DNA from: Neopestalotiopsis rosae | Taxonomy: Eukaryota > Ascomycota > Sordariomycetes > Amphisphaeriales > Sporocadaceae | Length of the DNA: 64,000 nucleotides | Assembly (NCBI GenBank): GCA_023078685.1 | Contig: JALGAS010000005.1 | Coordinates: 1,674,001-1,738,000 of the forward strand | Direction: 5' to 3' | Shown here: positions 47,447-58,364 of the stretch, in pieces | Position numbering within the stretch: the stretch's first letter is position 1 | Layout: each line of letters begins with the position of its first letter | Notes under the pieces: model-generated | What the model was told of the DNA's origin: nothing | What the model saw: only the letters and a program-made list of their open reading frames with translations | Database searches by the model: none | Program-made: the position numbers and the translations under genes

Positions 47447-49225
47447 TTACTCTTGATCGCCGAACTCGGTCACGATCCACAGGCAGAACTTCTCCCACTC
47501 GACGGCCCACTCCTTGAGCCTCTGGGCCTTGAGACCGCTGCCGACCGTGGCCTCCTTGATGTCGCGGCTCCACTCGTCCTGGGTCTGGTCCTCAAAGGCG
47601 GCCCAGCGGACGCTGTTCTCGGCCAGCGAGCCCAGGCCGGCGAGGCCCAGGTTTTCCCACCCCTGGAGGGCCTGCCAAAAGTCGTGGGTGCTGCCCGCCG
47701 TGTCCTGGCCCAGCATGGCCGGGTCGTCGTTGCAGAGGGAGCAGGCGACGCCGCGGGCCAGCAGCGCGGGTAAGGGATGGCTCATGACGGACCCGCAGAG
47801 GCGCAGCACCTCGTTGCTGATGGGGCAGGACTCGATGAGTATCTTCTTGTCCTTGACCAGGTCGATGAGTAAGGGGTGCTTGTACAGGCTGAAGCCGTGG
47901 CCGATGCGGCGCGTGCCGAGCAGGATGGCGTCGTACAGGTTCTGGTCCGTCTCGCTGCCCGTGCCGAGGCACTCGCCGGCGTGGAAGAAGAAGGGCACGT
48001 TGACCCCCTCGTCGGCGCACTGCTTGCGGAACCAGAAGAGCTCGGGCAGCATGTCCCGGAGCGGGCGGCCCAGGTCCTCCTGCCCGACCAGGTCGTAGCC
48101 CGCGATCAGGTGCGGGTGCGTGATCTTGGTCGTGATGCAGTGGTCCATGCTCTGCACAATGTCGCGCCGCGGCTGGCTGCGGATCGTCGCCCAGATCATG
48201 CGCAGGCCCCAGAACCCCTGGCCCTCGGGCGTGGCCTGAAAGGCCGCGACCTCCTCGTCGATCGTGTCCATCATGGCGACGTAGTCGGGCTCGGGCGCCT
48301 CGCTGCCGAGCAGGAAGTAGTCGAGCCCCCACGAGAAGCGCAGCTCGGCGTAGTTTACGCCGTCGTCCTTGAGCTGGCGCATGAGGCGGCGCAGGAATGC
48401 GCGGAAGATGGGCTCGTAGTGGATGATGGTCTCGACGACGCGGAAGCAGTTGAAGAACTTGGACCAGATCTCGTCGATGCCGTGGTGCTGCGCCACGGCG
48501 TCGGTCCGCGAGAGCGAGCACCGGCTGTAGAGCCACCGGAAGAACCCCTGGCGGCCGCCCTCGGGAAAGGCGTCGGCGGCCTGCGCCAGCAGGATCGGCG
48601 TGTCGGCCTGGTACCCGCCGGCCCAGATATCGCCCTCGGTCAGCGCCGTCTTGCGGAAGCGAAAGACGATCCTGGCGCCGGCCAGGGCGGCCGGCGAGTC
48701 GAGCGGCTGGTCGGCCATGATGTGCATTCCCGGCTCGTTGAGCAGCAGGTCGATCAGAAAAGTGAAGTCCACCATGGCGTCGAGGTGGGCGTGCAGGAGC
48801 GCGCCCTTGGGCATCTGCCGGATGATCTTCCACAGCCGCGTCGACTCCATGCGCTCCTTGGATAGGGAGAACATCATGCCCGGGTGCACCGTGATGTTCT
48901 CCTCCTTGAGCGCCAGCGAGTCCTCAAATTGCGAGGTCCAGTGCGTCTTCTTCTCCTCCTCGCGGATGCGGGCGACTATGTCGCAGGCCTTTTTGGCTAT
49001 GGGGGAGAGGTTCTTGCGAAAAGAGGCATCTAATAAACATGGTGAGATTTGACGGGCAAGTCAAGGTTAGGATATACTGGTCTAGATTTGTTACTGACCA
49101 CTGCGCTGCTTGGCCTCCTGTGCGATCAAGGCATCACGGCCGTCTATGTACTTTTGAAGGAATGGCTCATCCGTGCTGGGGATAGTTTGGGATATCTCTT
49201 CCCATTCCTCGCTGGAGAAGGGCAT
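47447..49225 (-). CDS. adenosine deaminase-like protein, ADGF/CECR1 type
   Basis: Two exons, 49225-49099 and 49029-47447, with a 69-nt intron, give 569 aa. The start is the ATG of MPFSSEEWEEISQTIP; the frame continues upstream to 49321 but without an ATG. Metal and catalytic residues of the deaminase superfamily are visible: HAHLD (His122 and His124), FHAGE, RIGHGFSLYKHP and the CNDDPAMLGQ Asp pair. KIRQMPKGALLHAH-like and FRWLYSRCSL segments fit the ADGF branch. Family knowledge: it removes the amino group from (deoxy)adenosine to give (deoxy)inosine. Animal ADGFs are secreted, but no signal peptide is seen here, so it is probably intracellular, as in many fungal relatives. Codon use is extremely G/C-rich. 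The N-terminal ~90 residues are the family's extra helical region. Confidence 0.92.
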
Positions 49226-50241
49226 GATCTCGGACTTGGACTTTGAGGGTCCTTTGAAGTGGTTTGAGACTCTTGCCTTGCTATGATATTTGATGAAGGC
49301 CGACTGAATGAGGTTGAACAAGGCACCTGAGAATGGTTTATATGATGAATGGTAAAGGTCCGCGATTAAGACGGAGAATGGACGTTAGGCGGCGGTAAGC
49401 GACGAGTCCGGGGCTTCGGTGTTCTGCGGTTTACGGGGCGCGTGCTGTCTTCCCCCGCACTTGTAGCGTATTGCGGCGCTGGCGACTCTTTAGGACCGAA
49501 GGTCTCTTGGACGTACTACCCCAGACTTTGCACCAACTCCGAACATCGAACGCCTTGAAACACCCCGCGATTCTGAATGGCTCTATTAAACAGCTGGATA
49601 TTTACTCATGACTCATCATTCTAATTGACATAAATTTGATAGCCGTCTCCCGAGCCGAATCACAGTGTACGTCTCAAGTGAAGCTCTCGAATTTACTTGT
49701 CCCCTGAGCCGCTACCAGGGACAAATCGCACGACGGGTATCCCGTATATGGGCACTGAACCGACGGACAACGACGGGGTCATCATCTTGTAGCAGCACTT
49801 CTACTAAAAGCATATCATATGATATGCTTCATCAGCCGCTACAAGTCCAGTCGGCCTTTGCCGTAGCCACAATGTCATTTCCTTACTTGTGAGACAACTC
49901 CACAAATAATATCGATGACAAGGATTTAATATATTGTGAAGAGTGAGTTTGCCTTTTCCTCTGAAGAGGTTTGGGAATTTCGTCTTAATTGTATACTCCT
50001 AGTTGAAGTTCTTATCCCAATAAATGCAAGAACGCCGCCATTTGGTCCGTTCCTTGTTGTCGTTTCGTTGACTTGCTAGCTATGGCACTCGCACACACAA
50101 GGGGCTGTTTTATTGCCCATCATCCCGTCGTATAATTGCATTAAGATATGATAATCCCATACATGCTCGATTCTCAATTCCATACTTCCACAGGTCATCT
50201 CAGAGTGTCAAACTCGAGATGGAGCACGCCTCCTAGCGGGC
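49226..50241. other. intergenic
   Basis: Upstream region of the deaminase and downstream region of the Pro/Ala-rich protein gene. It holds a TGACTCA heptamer at 49609-49615 and a 22-bp palindrome at 49808-49829. No gene is supported. Confidence 0.6.
49808..49829. repeat. perfect 22-bp palindrome
   Basis: The two 11-nt halves starting AAGCATATCAT are exact reverse complements with no spacer. It is AT-rich and lies in the spacer about 580 bp upstream of the deaminase ATG. It could be a dimer-binding site or a cruciform-prone sequence. Confidence 0.85.
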
Positions 50242-51463
50242 TCAAGCCTGATAGTAGCGCAAGAATCGCTTGCCGGTTGCCTTCTTGGCAGCGGGAGGCA
50301 CCGGAGCCGCGAGGGCAGCCACATTGGTGACCGCAGCAGGAGTGCCGGCAGCAGGAGGAGGGGGAGCAGCGGCAGATGGAGCAGATGCAGCCGGAGGAGC
50401 AGCGGCCGCGGACTTGCCGGCGTCCTTGGCCTTCTTTGCGGGATCGGGAAGTGCAGCGGCAGTAGCGTTTCTTGATTTTTGTTCTTGTTAGCGCTTATCA
50501 CCGAGGTCAAGCTACGGAGTTGAATCAGAATGATCTTACCCAGCGGCTGGAGGAGCAGGTGGTGCCGCGGCGGCACCTGGGGCACCATCTGCCTTTGCTG
50601 GAGGCGTCGGAGCAGTTCCATTCGCGGCGGCAGGAGGAGCCGGTGGTGCTGCTGCTGCAGCTGGGCCTGCGTCCGCCTTGGCGGGTGGAACAGGAGCGGT
50701 TCCGTTTACAGCAGCAGCAGCAGCTGGGGGTGCCGGAGGCGCAGGGGCAGTCCCGTTGACATCGGCCGCAGCGGGGGGCGCTGGAGGTGGTGCTGGGGCC
50801 GTGGCGTTGGCATCGGTAGCCGGGGGCGGCGCAGCGGCCAGAACAGGAGGTGCATCAGACTTTGCGGGAGGTGGAGGAGGAGCCGTTCCGTTGGCGGCGG
50901 GATCAGCAGCAACCAGGGCTGGGGGTGCCGGGGCGGTGCCGTTGCTTTGGGAAAACTGTCAGTCATCATAACCTCCGCGAATCGTTGGTAAAGAATGACT
51001 CACGCTGCCGGCGGTGGTGGTGGAGCGGCGGCATCAGTAGCAGCAGGTGGCGGAGGTGCAGCTGCAGTTCCTAGAATATAATCATGTCAGCGACTGACTG
51101 GCAATTACATTTTACGCTGAAGATTATGCTCACCATTCGCTGGAGGAGCCGGAGGTGCTGGTGGAGTGCCTGAAGGAGGCGGAGGAGCAGGGACAGTCTC
51201 CGTGGCAGCCACTGTTCTCATCGGTCAGAGAAGACGATTCTACTTAATAGATTTACGTCATGCTCACCTGCGGGACCGCTTGCAGCGACGGCATTAACTC
51301 GCTTTACAATATCATCGACATAATCGAAAAGGCCACGCTTGTCCTCGGCAGAATCCCTCTGGACAAGCTCACCATTGTGACCGTTGCTGAATTGAGCGGT
51401 AGCGACCGAGTTCAGGAGCAAAAGGCCGAGAGCGGCCTGCCGCAATGAAAGAGTGAAAGTCAT
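50242..51463 (-). CDS. secreted Pro/Ala-rich repeat protein
   Basis: Five exons: 51463-51268, 51211-51134, 51070-51004, 50944-50540 and 50470-50242, giving 324 aa; introns are 56-69 nt and every phase agrees. Residues 1-23 are a signal peptide (MTFTLSLRQAALGLLLLNSV then ATA). A short region with GLFDYVDDIVKRVNAVAA follows and may be a processed propeptide; KR pairs at about 42 and 53 are possible Kex2 sites. From about residue 70 the protein is Pro/Ala-rich, with repeated NGTAPxPPA units, each carrying an N-x-T glycosylation site. The C-terminus is KKATGKRFLRYYQA with no GPI signal. No enzyme domain or Cys framework is seen. It is likely an extracellular or wall-associated glycoprotein; I recognise no family. 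The splice set is inferred from frame and repeat continuity. Confidence 0.75.
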
Positions 51464-53895
51464 TTTTTGGTAAGTAGAAATGAAAGCGGTCCAAGCCGAC
51501 TGGTGGGAAAATAATAATAATAATACGTTTGGTAGGAGAAATGAAGGTTGAGATCAACTCTGCTGAAAGGAATGAAGACTCACGGAGACCTGAGGAGAGC
51601 AAGATCTAACATTGATAGAATTCCGATTTTCTCATCATATTTATGTATCCATTCAGAAGTGAGTGTAACCTGTAAATCTCAAAACGCCTAGGACGACAAG
51701 TTAGGCGGTAACGTGGAGAGACATCGTGGCTGAAGCTTTCTGATCGACCCAGGGGTCTTTTGCAGAAGCGCTTGTAGACAACATTGATGTTCCAAGCTCC
51801 GGCGGAGGCACTGAATAGGTAGTCAAGCGGGTGTTGAAGGCGATCCAAGAACCCAGATCAACCACTCGGCAGACTGACTCGCCTCATCTGAATGGACATC
51901 TCAAACGGCAAACGTCGAGCTTTGAGCACTAGAAGCAGCCGCACAGTCGAACCCACCTATGGGAACTGAGCTCCACTCCCCGGACCCTAGCCGTCGATCA
52001 TCACACATGGAGGTTTAAGCATATCGATGGGCATCAAGAGTGATGTTCAGTATCCTGGGATGACATCCTGGCCAGATCGGACTCATGTTTTGGTAATGGG
52101 GGGCCAGGGAAGATCGATGGAGAGGACAGTCCTGGTCGGAATCACTCAACCGGTTCCTACCCTCAATCTACCGCATCCTTGCTGATGATGCGCAGCATAG
52201 AAGATCAAAGACCGGAAGCCTGCCGAAATGGTGGCTGAGTAGTGTTGTAGCTGTCGCACCAGGATGCCAGATGCAGTCTGAAGATTTCACTCATTTGCTC
52301 AATGACATCAGATCAGACGAAGCAGTAGTGAGCTTCAGTGGGGTTTCGTTCGAGCAGCCAGTAGGTACATACGCAGTCTAGAGCGGGAAATCGTGGAAAA
52401 GTGCACATCCTTAGCATGAAGCCAATACTTGTACCATGACTTATATGTATGGACTCTCATCGTATCGTGGGCAGTAAATAGTGCATTGGAAAACCGTCAT
52501 TGTCGAGACATGGAATGTGGAATCTGATGTTCAATTAGGCTATCGAACTAAGGATTTAGCGACAACAGCATAGCGCACTGGCGGCGGCTCTGTTAGCGGG
52601 CGGTAGTGTTTAGTCGGCGGAGACGCACCCAAACTGACAGGGGCTCCCATCTCGTCACAGACCCCTGACAGTCTTCAGATCTCACACACTTTAGTCCCCA
52701 ATGAAGTCAGTCCAGTACTACCTCGACCAAATTTGGCCGTTGAGATTCGGGGACTTGGCAATGGGACTCATATCAAATTTTCCGAACGTGTTCAACAGAC
52801 GGTTGCCAGCATGCGGGTTTCAGCCCGATATGAACCAATAATTTGAGCCTTCTTTCTAATGATCGCCCTGAACTAGAACGGGCTATGGCTCCAACCTCCG
52901 TCTCCTCCACTGATTTGCACAGCCCTCTTATATGATACACAGCTGGGTGACAGCGAGTTGCCAAGATCACAAGTTGTCGAGTTCTCTATCTGATGCATCC
53001 TTCTGACTCTTCTTGGAAGTGCCTTTCTGCGACATCCCTCTCTCTCATGTGCCCCTTTAGCGCCTCTTCTGATCGTACCATACTCAGCCTGCCATGCCCA
53101 ATCTTTCACCCGGAAACTATCAAGGTTGCAAAACCAGCCAACACCGATCTTACTGTCCTCTTGATGCAATGCTCATATCGCTTTTCATATCTGTCAGATC
53201 TGGGGGCCGCTGGCGAATTGCACGATAGACGGCATTCTTGTAGGCCAGATTCAAGTTAACTGTGTAATAGGCCAGGTGTGGTATGTCCCGAAAAGAACTA
53301 TGGTCTATTAGTATTTCTTTTTGCTTTAGTGACATCTGGCTCGACCTTTTGAATTATTTTACCTTGAGATAGATTACTCCTGGCTCTTGAAACCTGTAAA
53401 AGTTCATCTGCAGACCAGTATTATGTGTACACTCAACGGCCAAGAGCGAGTCTTTCTACGAGGAGGGGACAAATGATGCATGATAAAATCCTTCCAAAGC
53501 TTACTATTTCATAACAAGATCCATAAGTGGATACAGGTAGATGGTGAATATTTATAATGATCCATCAACGAAGCTCCATCTGGATATTGCCTACCTCAGG
53601 TCGCCTGAATATTCCGTCATCCCGTTCGAACATCCGCGACGGATCAACCCTGCCAATAGCATCACCATAGCTTATCTGCTTGACCACGATATGAATCCTT
53701 CCCATGCAACCGTTCTCCTGGATCCAGTAGATGCAACGTTATTGGCGTGTTCGGACAAGCAAGCCTGTGGCACGGCAAAAAGGTCCATAGCAAAACAAGG
53801 GTCCAGTGGACCTAGTCAACGATAATATGCCTGATAACTTCATGAGGTTTTCTTTCCCCCGTGATTCGTCTCAATCACAGTCTCGTCAACTTCCT
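51464..53895. other. 2.4-kb intergenic
   Basis: No supported gene. The first few hundred bases are promoter and leader for the Pro/Ala-rich gene. Short frames such as 53541-53825 (+) have no domain or signal. Confidence 0.55.
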
Positions 53896-54917
53896 TCATA
53901 TAATGATGCTATGGGTAATTAGACCACCAGAGGAGAGTTGAGCTTGAGCATGCCACGCCGGTAACAGCGAGACGAGCGAAAAGAACACCCACGGCCACCG
54001 CTTCTCCCGGGCCTGTGTCGTCACGATCCAACTAGACAGGCCCACCATGCCCACAGCTCGAATATTGCCCTCTAGTGTCACCGCACCACTAATCCATGCC
54101 TCGCCCGCGACCGCTGCCGCCAAGAGCAACGCAATGGTGCTGGACATACCGAGGTACGTGGCCAGGGTGGCGACGCCATCTCGCTTGTCTTCCTCGATAT
54201 CTCTGGCATCGTAGAAGGATTCGCGCAGGAAATTGTACAGCATGCTGTACGCGAGAGCTTGCGCGATGTGTTGTGGACGGCCGGCGGTATGGCAAATCGC
54301 TGCTGGGTACGCGAGGAGGCAGACGTGGTGTGAAGCCGGCTCGACGTCCATGAGGCCGGCCATGACACCGACAAAGGCAGACTTGAGAGGACCAAACTGT
54401 TCATTTCATTAGATTTCTGGGCCAGATAGATTTGGTTTTTAATAGAGACCTACTAGCTCTCGCAACTTGATGAGTTGGAAACCTCGTCTCGATGCGTAAA
54501 CGGGAATGAGAGGTATAGCCCAAAACACTTCCAGACCTAGGTACCAGACGATGCGTATAGCGCTCGCAAAGCCGCTCACATAAGACGACCAAGTGATCAA
54601 GAACATAAATACACCGACCCAGAGCGCGGTCGCTATTGTAGCCGGTCTCTTCTCCGAAGGTATGTCCTTGTACTTGTCAAAGCCTACATGAGACCCATGT
54701 ATTAGCAACCAACGGAACAAACATGGAGAACGAATCGATGAGACGAACTATCTGCAAGTGAATGTACGGAGAATAGCAGGATGAGAATGGGATAGTCCCA
54801 GGTGGGACGACCGACAATTGCCCAGCTTGCTCCAATCGCGGGTGCCAGATGTCCGAGGGCGTTTGCTGTAGGCAAAAGGACAAGGCTGGAGAAGAGATCG
54901 GCTCGACGTATAGACAT
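53896..54917 (-). CDS. UbiA-family prenyltransferase
   Basis: Three exons, 54917-54749, 54683-54454 and 54396-53896, give 299 aa; introns are 65 and 57 nt. It is a polytopic membrane protein with about eight hydrophobic segments. The two Asp-rich sites that bind Mg-diphosphate are recognisable: a first site in DSFDKYKDIPSEKRPA (Asp56, Asp59, Asp63), which departs from the usual NDxxDxxxD, and a second in FYDARDIEEDKRDG (Asp196, Asp199, Asp203). Family knowledge: UbiA enzymes transfer or, in some fungal cases, cyclise prenyl diphosphates inside the membrane. Substrate is unknown; length and lack of a mitochondrial presequence argue against COQ2 or COX10. It is divergent from a membrane-linked SDR 1.56 kb away. 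The upstream frame extends past 54917 but without an ATG. Confidence 0.82.
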
Positions 54918-56479
54918 CCTGTCTGTTAACGCGAAGGAGAACGAATATCTGTGTAATAGAAACTGGCGTAATTCACAAATAAGTATTTGAAAATCTCTCA
55001 GCAATGTCGTCAGCTGACATATGATCGTAGGATCGTGAGCTTTTCAATTACAGACTCTGGCGCAAAATGATTGGACCCGCTCTAGGTGTATCCATTTACC
55101 CCTGTACCCAAATAAGCAGCTCTGTGATCACGACAGTCTCTCCGTGAGCTTATTGGTCATAGATGTAGAGCGTTTTATCCTCTTCACTTGCCGACATAGA
55201 GGAAGTTCTAATGAAGGTACGTGAGCTTCTACATCATCAGCACAAGGAAACATACCTGGGCGAAATACAGAACATGACGCTCGGCTTTCTGCAGCCACAC
55301 GTACCCAAAAGGAGTTTACCTCGCGGGATATTATCAACCAGGCAATTTGAGCGTCCTTGTACTTGTCCCACCCGCTTCTCATGTATCACTGTCGAAACAT
55401 CTGTGCTGACATATGTGCAATTGTTGCAGACGCGAAATCCTAGTCATGGATAATTTTACGATGCTCCTAAAGACATCTTCCTACCCATTACTGGAGATAT
55501 TTCCCGGGCCATAACCGTGTCCTCCCTGTGAGTAAGCTACTTGGTTCAAATCGCGGGATCTCAACATTGAGAGACCGTCCGATATTATGTCGGAGAAAGA
55601 GTTGGACTGCTTTTTCAAGACCATATCCAGCTCCAAGTTGACAATTGAGATCTAGAAGGAGATGCATGGCTGTCGTATGGATTTCTCACCTCTTTCAGGC
55701 TTGCCGGCGGTGCAACACGGGGAAGTTCGTGGTTGAAAGCTGAAAAAGGACAATCCACATGACCCCCCACTGCAGGGCGATGTGCAAAGGTCTGGCCGAG
55801 GGGCCCGAAGCCAACGACAATCATCATGACAAGGACGATTCCAGGGACGACGATCATTGAGTCTGACGATGTCGGCAAAGTATACTAGGTTAGAGGATCA
55901 GAAACAAGCTGTGAGAAAAGTTTCCCACTAGACTCCAATCTTTTTCGTACGTGTCATGTCGCCTATATTTTGTTAAAGCAAGAACAATGTCAGTTTTCAT
56001 CTCTCTACGCAGACTGTGTATTTTCCGAGCCCTATTCAGGGTGTGGACACTATATATATCGTCAGGACTATTCAAAGTATTGTTGGCTTCTCCAACTTTT
56101 ACGGAACTCCAAATTTTCAAGGCTCAATCATGTTCGCGCCAAGTACGATTCGGTTCTGTACATCCGTGGGTGTGGGATTGGCAATATGGACCTCGGTATT
56201 TGGAGATGCATATAAAAGAGGACTGTGTGCCCATGAACAGCCAATCCGACGGATACAACACAGCCGCAGAAGAAAAACCAATCCCCGCAGCCCGTCAAGT
56301 TTTGAAATACATATAATAGCGGGGGGTTATCGCCAAATAAGTCGACTCCGAGAGCGCCAGAAGTTGTTGCACCGGTCTGTCTACCCCTCATCCAAATTCG
56401 TCTGAGCAGGTTTTGGAGAGCGAGTTCACTTCAGAACACTTGAAAGAGAAAAAAGGAGAATAAATCATAATCAAAAGCC
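54918..56479. other. intergenic (divergent promoter region)
   Basis: 1.56 kb between the UbiA gene and the SDR gene, which diverge from it. No gene is supported. Frames at 55615-55878 (-) and 55951-56316 (+) contain hydrophobic stretches but no start context or partner exons I can defend. Confidence 0.55.
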
Positions 56480-57557
56480 ATGTCGTCGAGTCATTCGATA
56501 GCCTCAGATGCCCTCCAAAAGTTGGCGGGCCAGGCTGGCAGCCTGAAAAGTCTTACAAGTCTCGCTCTTGCACGATTGCAAAAGGTCATGTCGACATTTA
56601 CACGGATCCCCGGTGCTTCAGGCTTGGCCAAGGTTCTTGCTGTCTTTACCGCCATCTACATATTGAACAAGGCCCTCACTCATCGAATGGTCGGCGGCAT
56701 GGACGCAAAAGATGCCTTCAAACGAGACCGAGAGATCGTTCTCATCACCGGCGGTAGCAGCGGCATGGGCCTCAACATGGCCGAGATGTTCGCCAGGCGG
56801 GGCATCAAGGTCGCCGTCGTGGACATCAACGCCCCCAGGGGCACGCCGCCGGCCGGCGTAAAGTTCTACCAGGGCGACGTGACCTCGACCGAGTCCCTGC
56901 ACGCGGCGGCCGAGTCGATCCGCCACGACCTGGGCCACCCGACCGTCGTCATCAACAATGCCGGCCTGCTCAACCTGGGCAGCATCATCAATGTCGATCC
57001 GGAAAAGACCCAGCGCGTGCTCAACGTCAATGTCACGTCCCTCTTCATCGTCTCCAAAGAATTCTTGCCCGCCATGGTCGAGCGCAATCACGGCCATGTG
57101 GTAACTATTGCGAGTATGGCGAGCTTTTATGTCGTTGCTGGCATTGTCGAGTACGCCTGCTCCAAGGCGGCGGCACTCGCCTTCTATGAGGGACTTACCC
57201 AGGAAGTAAAACACAGATACAATGCCCCAGGAATCAGGACTACGTGAGTCCACAACACTTAAAGAACTCTTGATACTTATCGTGATCAACTAACACGCCT
57301 GTAGTGTCGTAAATCCGTCGTGGGTGAGAACCCCTATGACAGCCGAGATCGCCAGGCATGCTACGATCAAGGGTCCAATGCTCGAGCCCGACACCGTGGC
57401 ATCGGCAGTCGTAAAGCAAGTTACGAGTGGCAAGGGCGGCCAACTGATACTCCCCTGGGATATTTCGTACATGGCGAGTCTCAGGGGCTTTCCGATCTGG
57501 CTACAGGAGTTCTTCAGGAGCAGCAATGAACACATCCTTCGCTGGACGCACGTCTAG
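56480..57557 (+). CDS. membrane-associated short-chain dehydrogenase/reductase
   Basis: Two exons, 56480-57243 and 57305-57557, with a 61-nt intron, give 338 aa. A classical SDR: cofactor loop TGGSSGMG (90-97), NNAG (159-162), Ser212, and Tyr225-x3-Lys229 in VEYACSKAA, so the catalytic set is complete. An Asp after strand two (VAVVDIN) suggests NAD(H) preference. Residues about 48-66 (SGLAKVLAVFTAIYILNKAL) form one membrane segment before the domain, as in RDH10/DHRS3-type retinol and lipid dehydrogenases. The splice rejoins IRTTVVNPSWVRTPM, the conserved Pro-Gly-region equivalent. The substrate is unknown, perhaps a lipid or isoprenoid alcohol. It diverges from the UbiA prenyltransferase and converges with the next gene, its stop lying 102 bp from that gene's stop. 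Confidence 0.9.
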
Positions 57558-57659
57558 ACTAGACTTGGTGGGCTACCATGTGTGTTACGCAGCCTCTCCC
57601 CGAGGCATCTTGTATTCAATCATCAATTCCTCTCACGAGTAGCATTTTGTAGCTTAATC

Positions 57660-58364
57660 CTACTTGATAACCTTTTCCAGCGTGATTTCCACCGCAGTAC
57701 AATGACGAGTAAATTGATCGGGTGCAACGGACCAGAAGAAAGTTGTGCATGTGTCCCAGCAGATGAACCAATTCGACTCAAACTCCGCGGGTTCTGCGTT
57801 GGATCCAGAGGTGTTGAATGGTTGCCGAATGCCTAGCCGCCAGCTGTGCTCCTCGACAGAGACATACTGAATCGGCCAGGCATCGTTATCTTCAAGGTGC
57901 GCAAAGTATGCCTGGGCCAAAGGCGTGCTGGGAGAGTATGCAAGTCGGAGATGAGCAGCACCTGGCACAGGGTCGTCAGGGCTGGGCGTCGTCAGACCGG
58001 GATTTGAATAGGATATGAGATCGGCGCGGTTGTCGGTCGTATTCGAGGGTCGGAAGAGCATAAAGTGGCTTTTGTAGCTGATTCTGGCATCGTGTCCGCT
58101 TTTCGCGGGGTCATAGGTCAAGAAGCCCGTCCTGCTGTTGGGCATGCGGTATGCGTATCCTATCAAATGTTCGTTAGGTATTTGGAGGATAAGGCGGGCA
58201 GGGTATGTGCATAATATTCATGTACCATCAACTGAAGAGTTCCGTTTGCTGGTGATGTGCAACCAGTACGGACCTTCCCGGTCGGGTCCTTGGTATTGTT
58301 GAGCTTGACTGAAGCTGAGAAATAACAAATGGAACCCGAGAAACCAATTCGTAGCAAACGGCAT
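57660..58364 (-). CDS. small secreted protein, unknown
   Basis: Two exons, 58364-58226 and 58159-57660, with a 66-nt intron, give 212 aa. Residues 1-22 form a clear signal peptide (hydrophobic LGFHLLFLSFSQAQ). The mature part starts QQYQGPDREGPYWLHI and includes GYAYRMPNSRTGFLTYDP after the junction, several N-x-S/T sites (RNSS, SNTT, FNTS), and the C-terminal FICWDTCTTFFW with a Cys pair. No transmembrane or GPI signal follows. Pattern and length suit a soluble extracellular protein; no domain is recognised. The splice is supported by an in-frame stop in the unspliced frame and by the good GTACAT...GATAG signals. Confidence 0.75.

Noticed and set aside
47876..48865. 329-codon frame antisense to the deaminase
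   Set aside because: Shadow; the sense strand carries all catalytic motifs.
49226..49321. Upstream extension of the deaminase frame
   Set aside because: The open frame reaches 49321 but starts with TTG, not ATG; the first ATG is at 49225 and fits the family start.
55530..55575. GGTTCAAATC resembling a tRNA T arm
   Set aside because: No matching acceptor, D or anticodon stems can be drawn around it.
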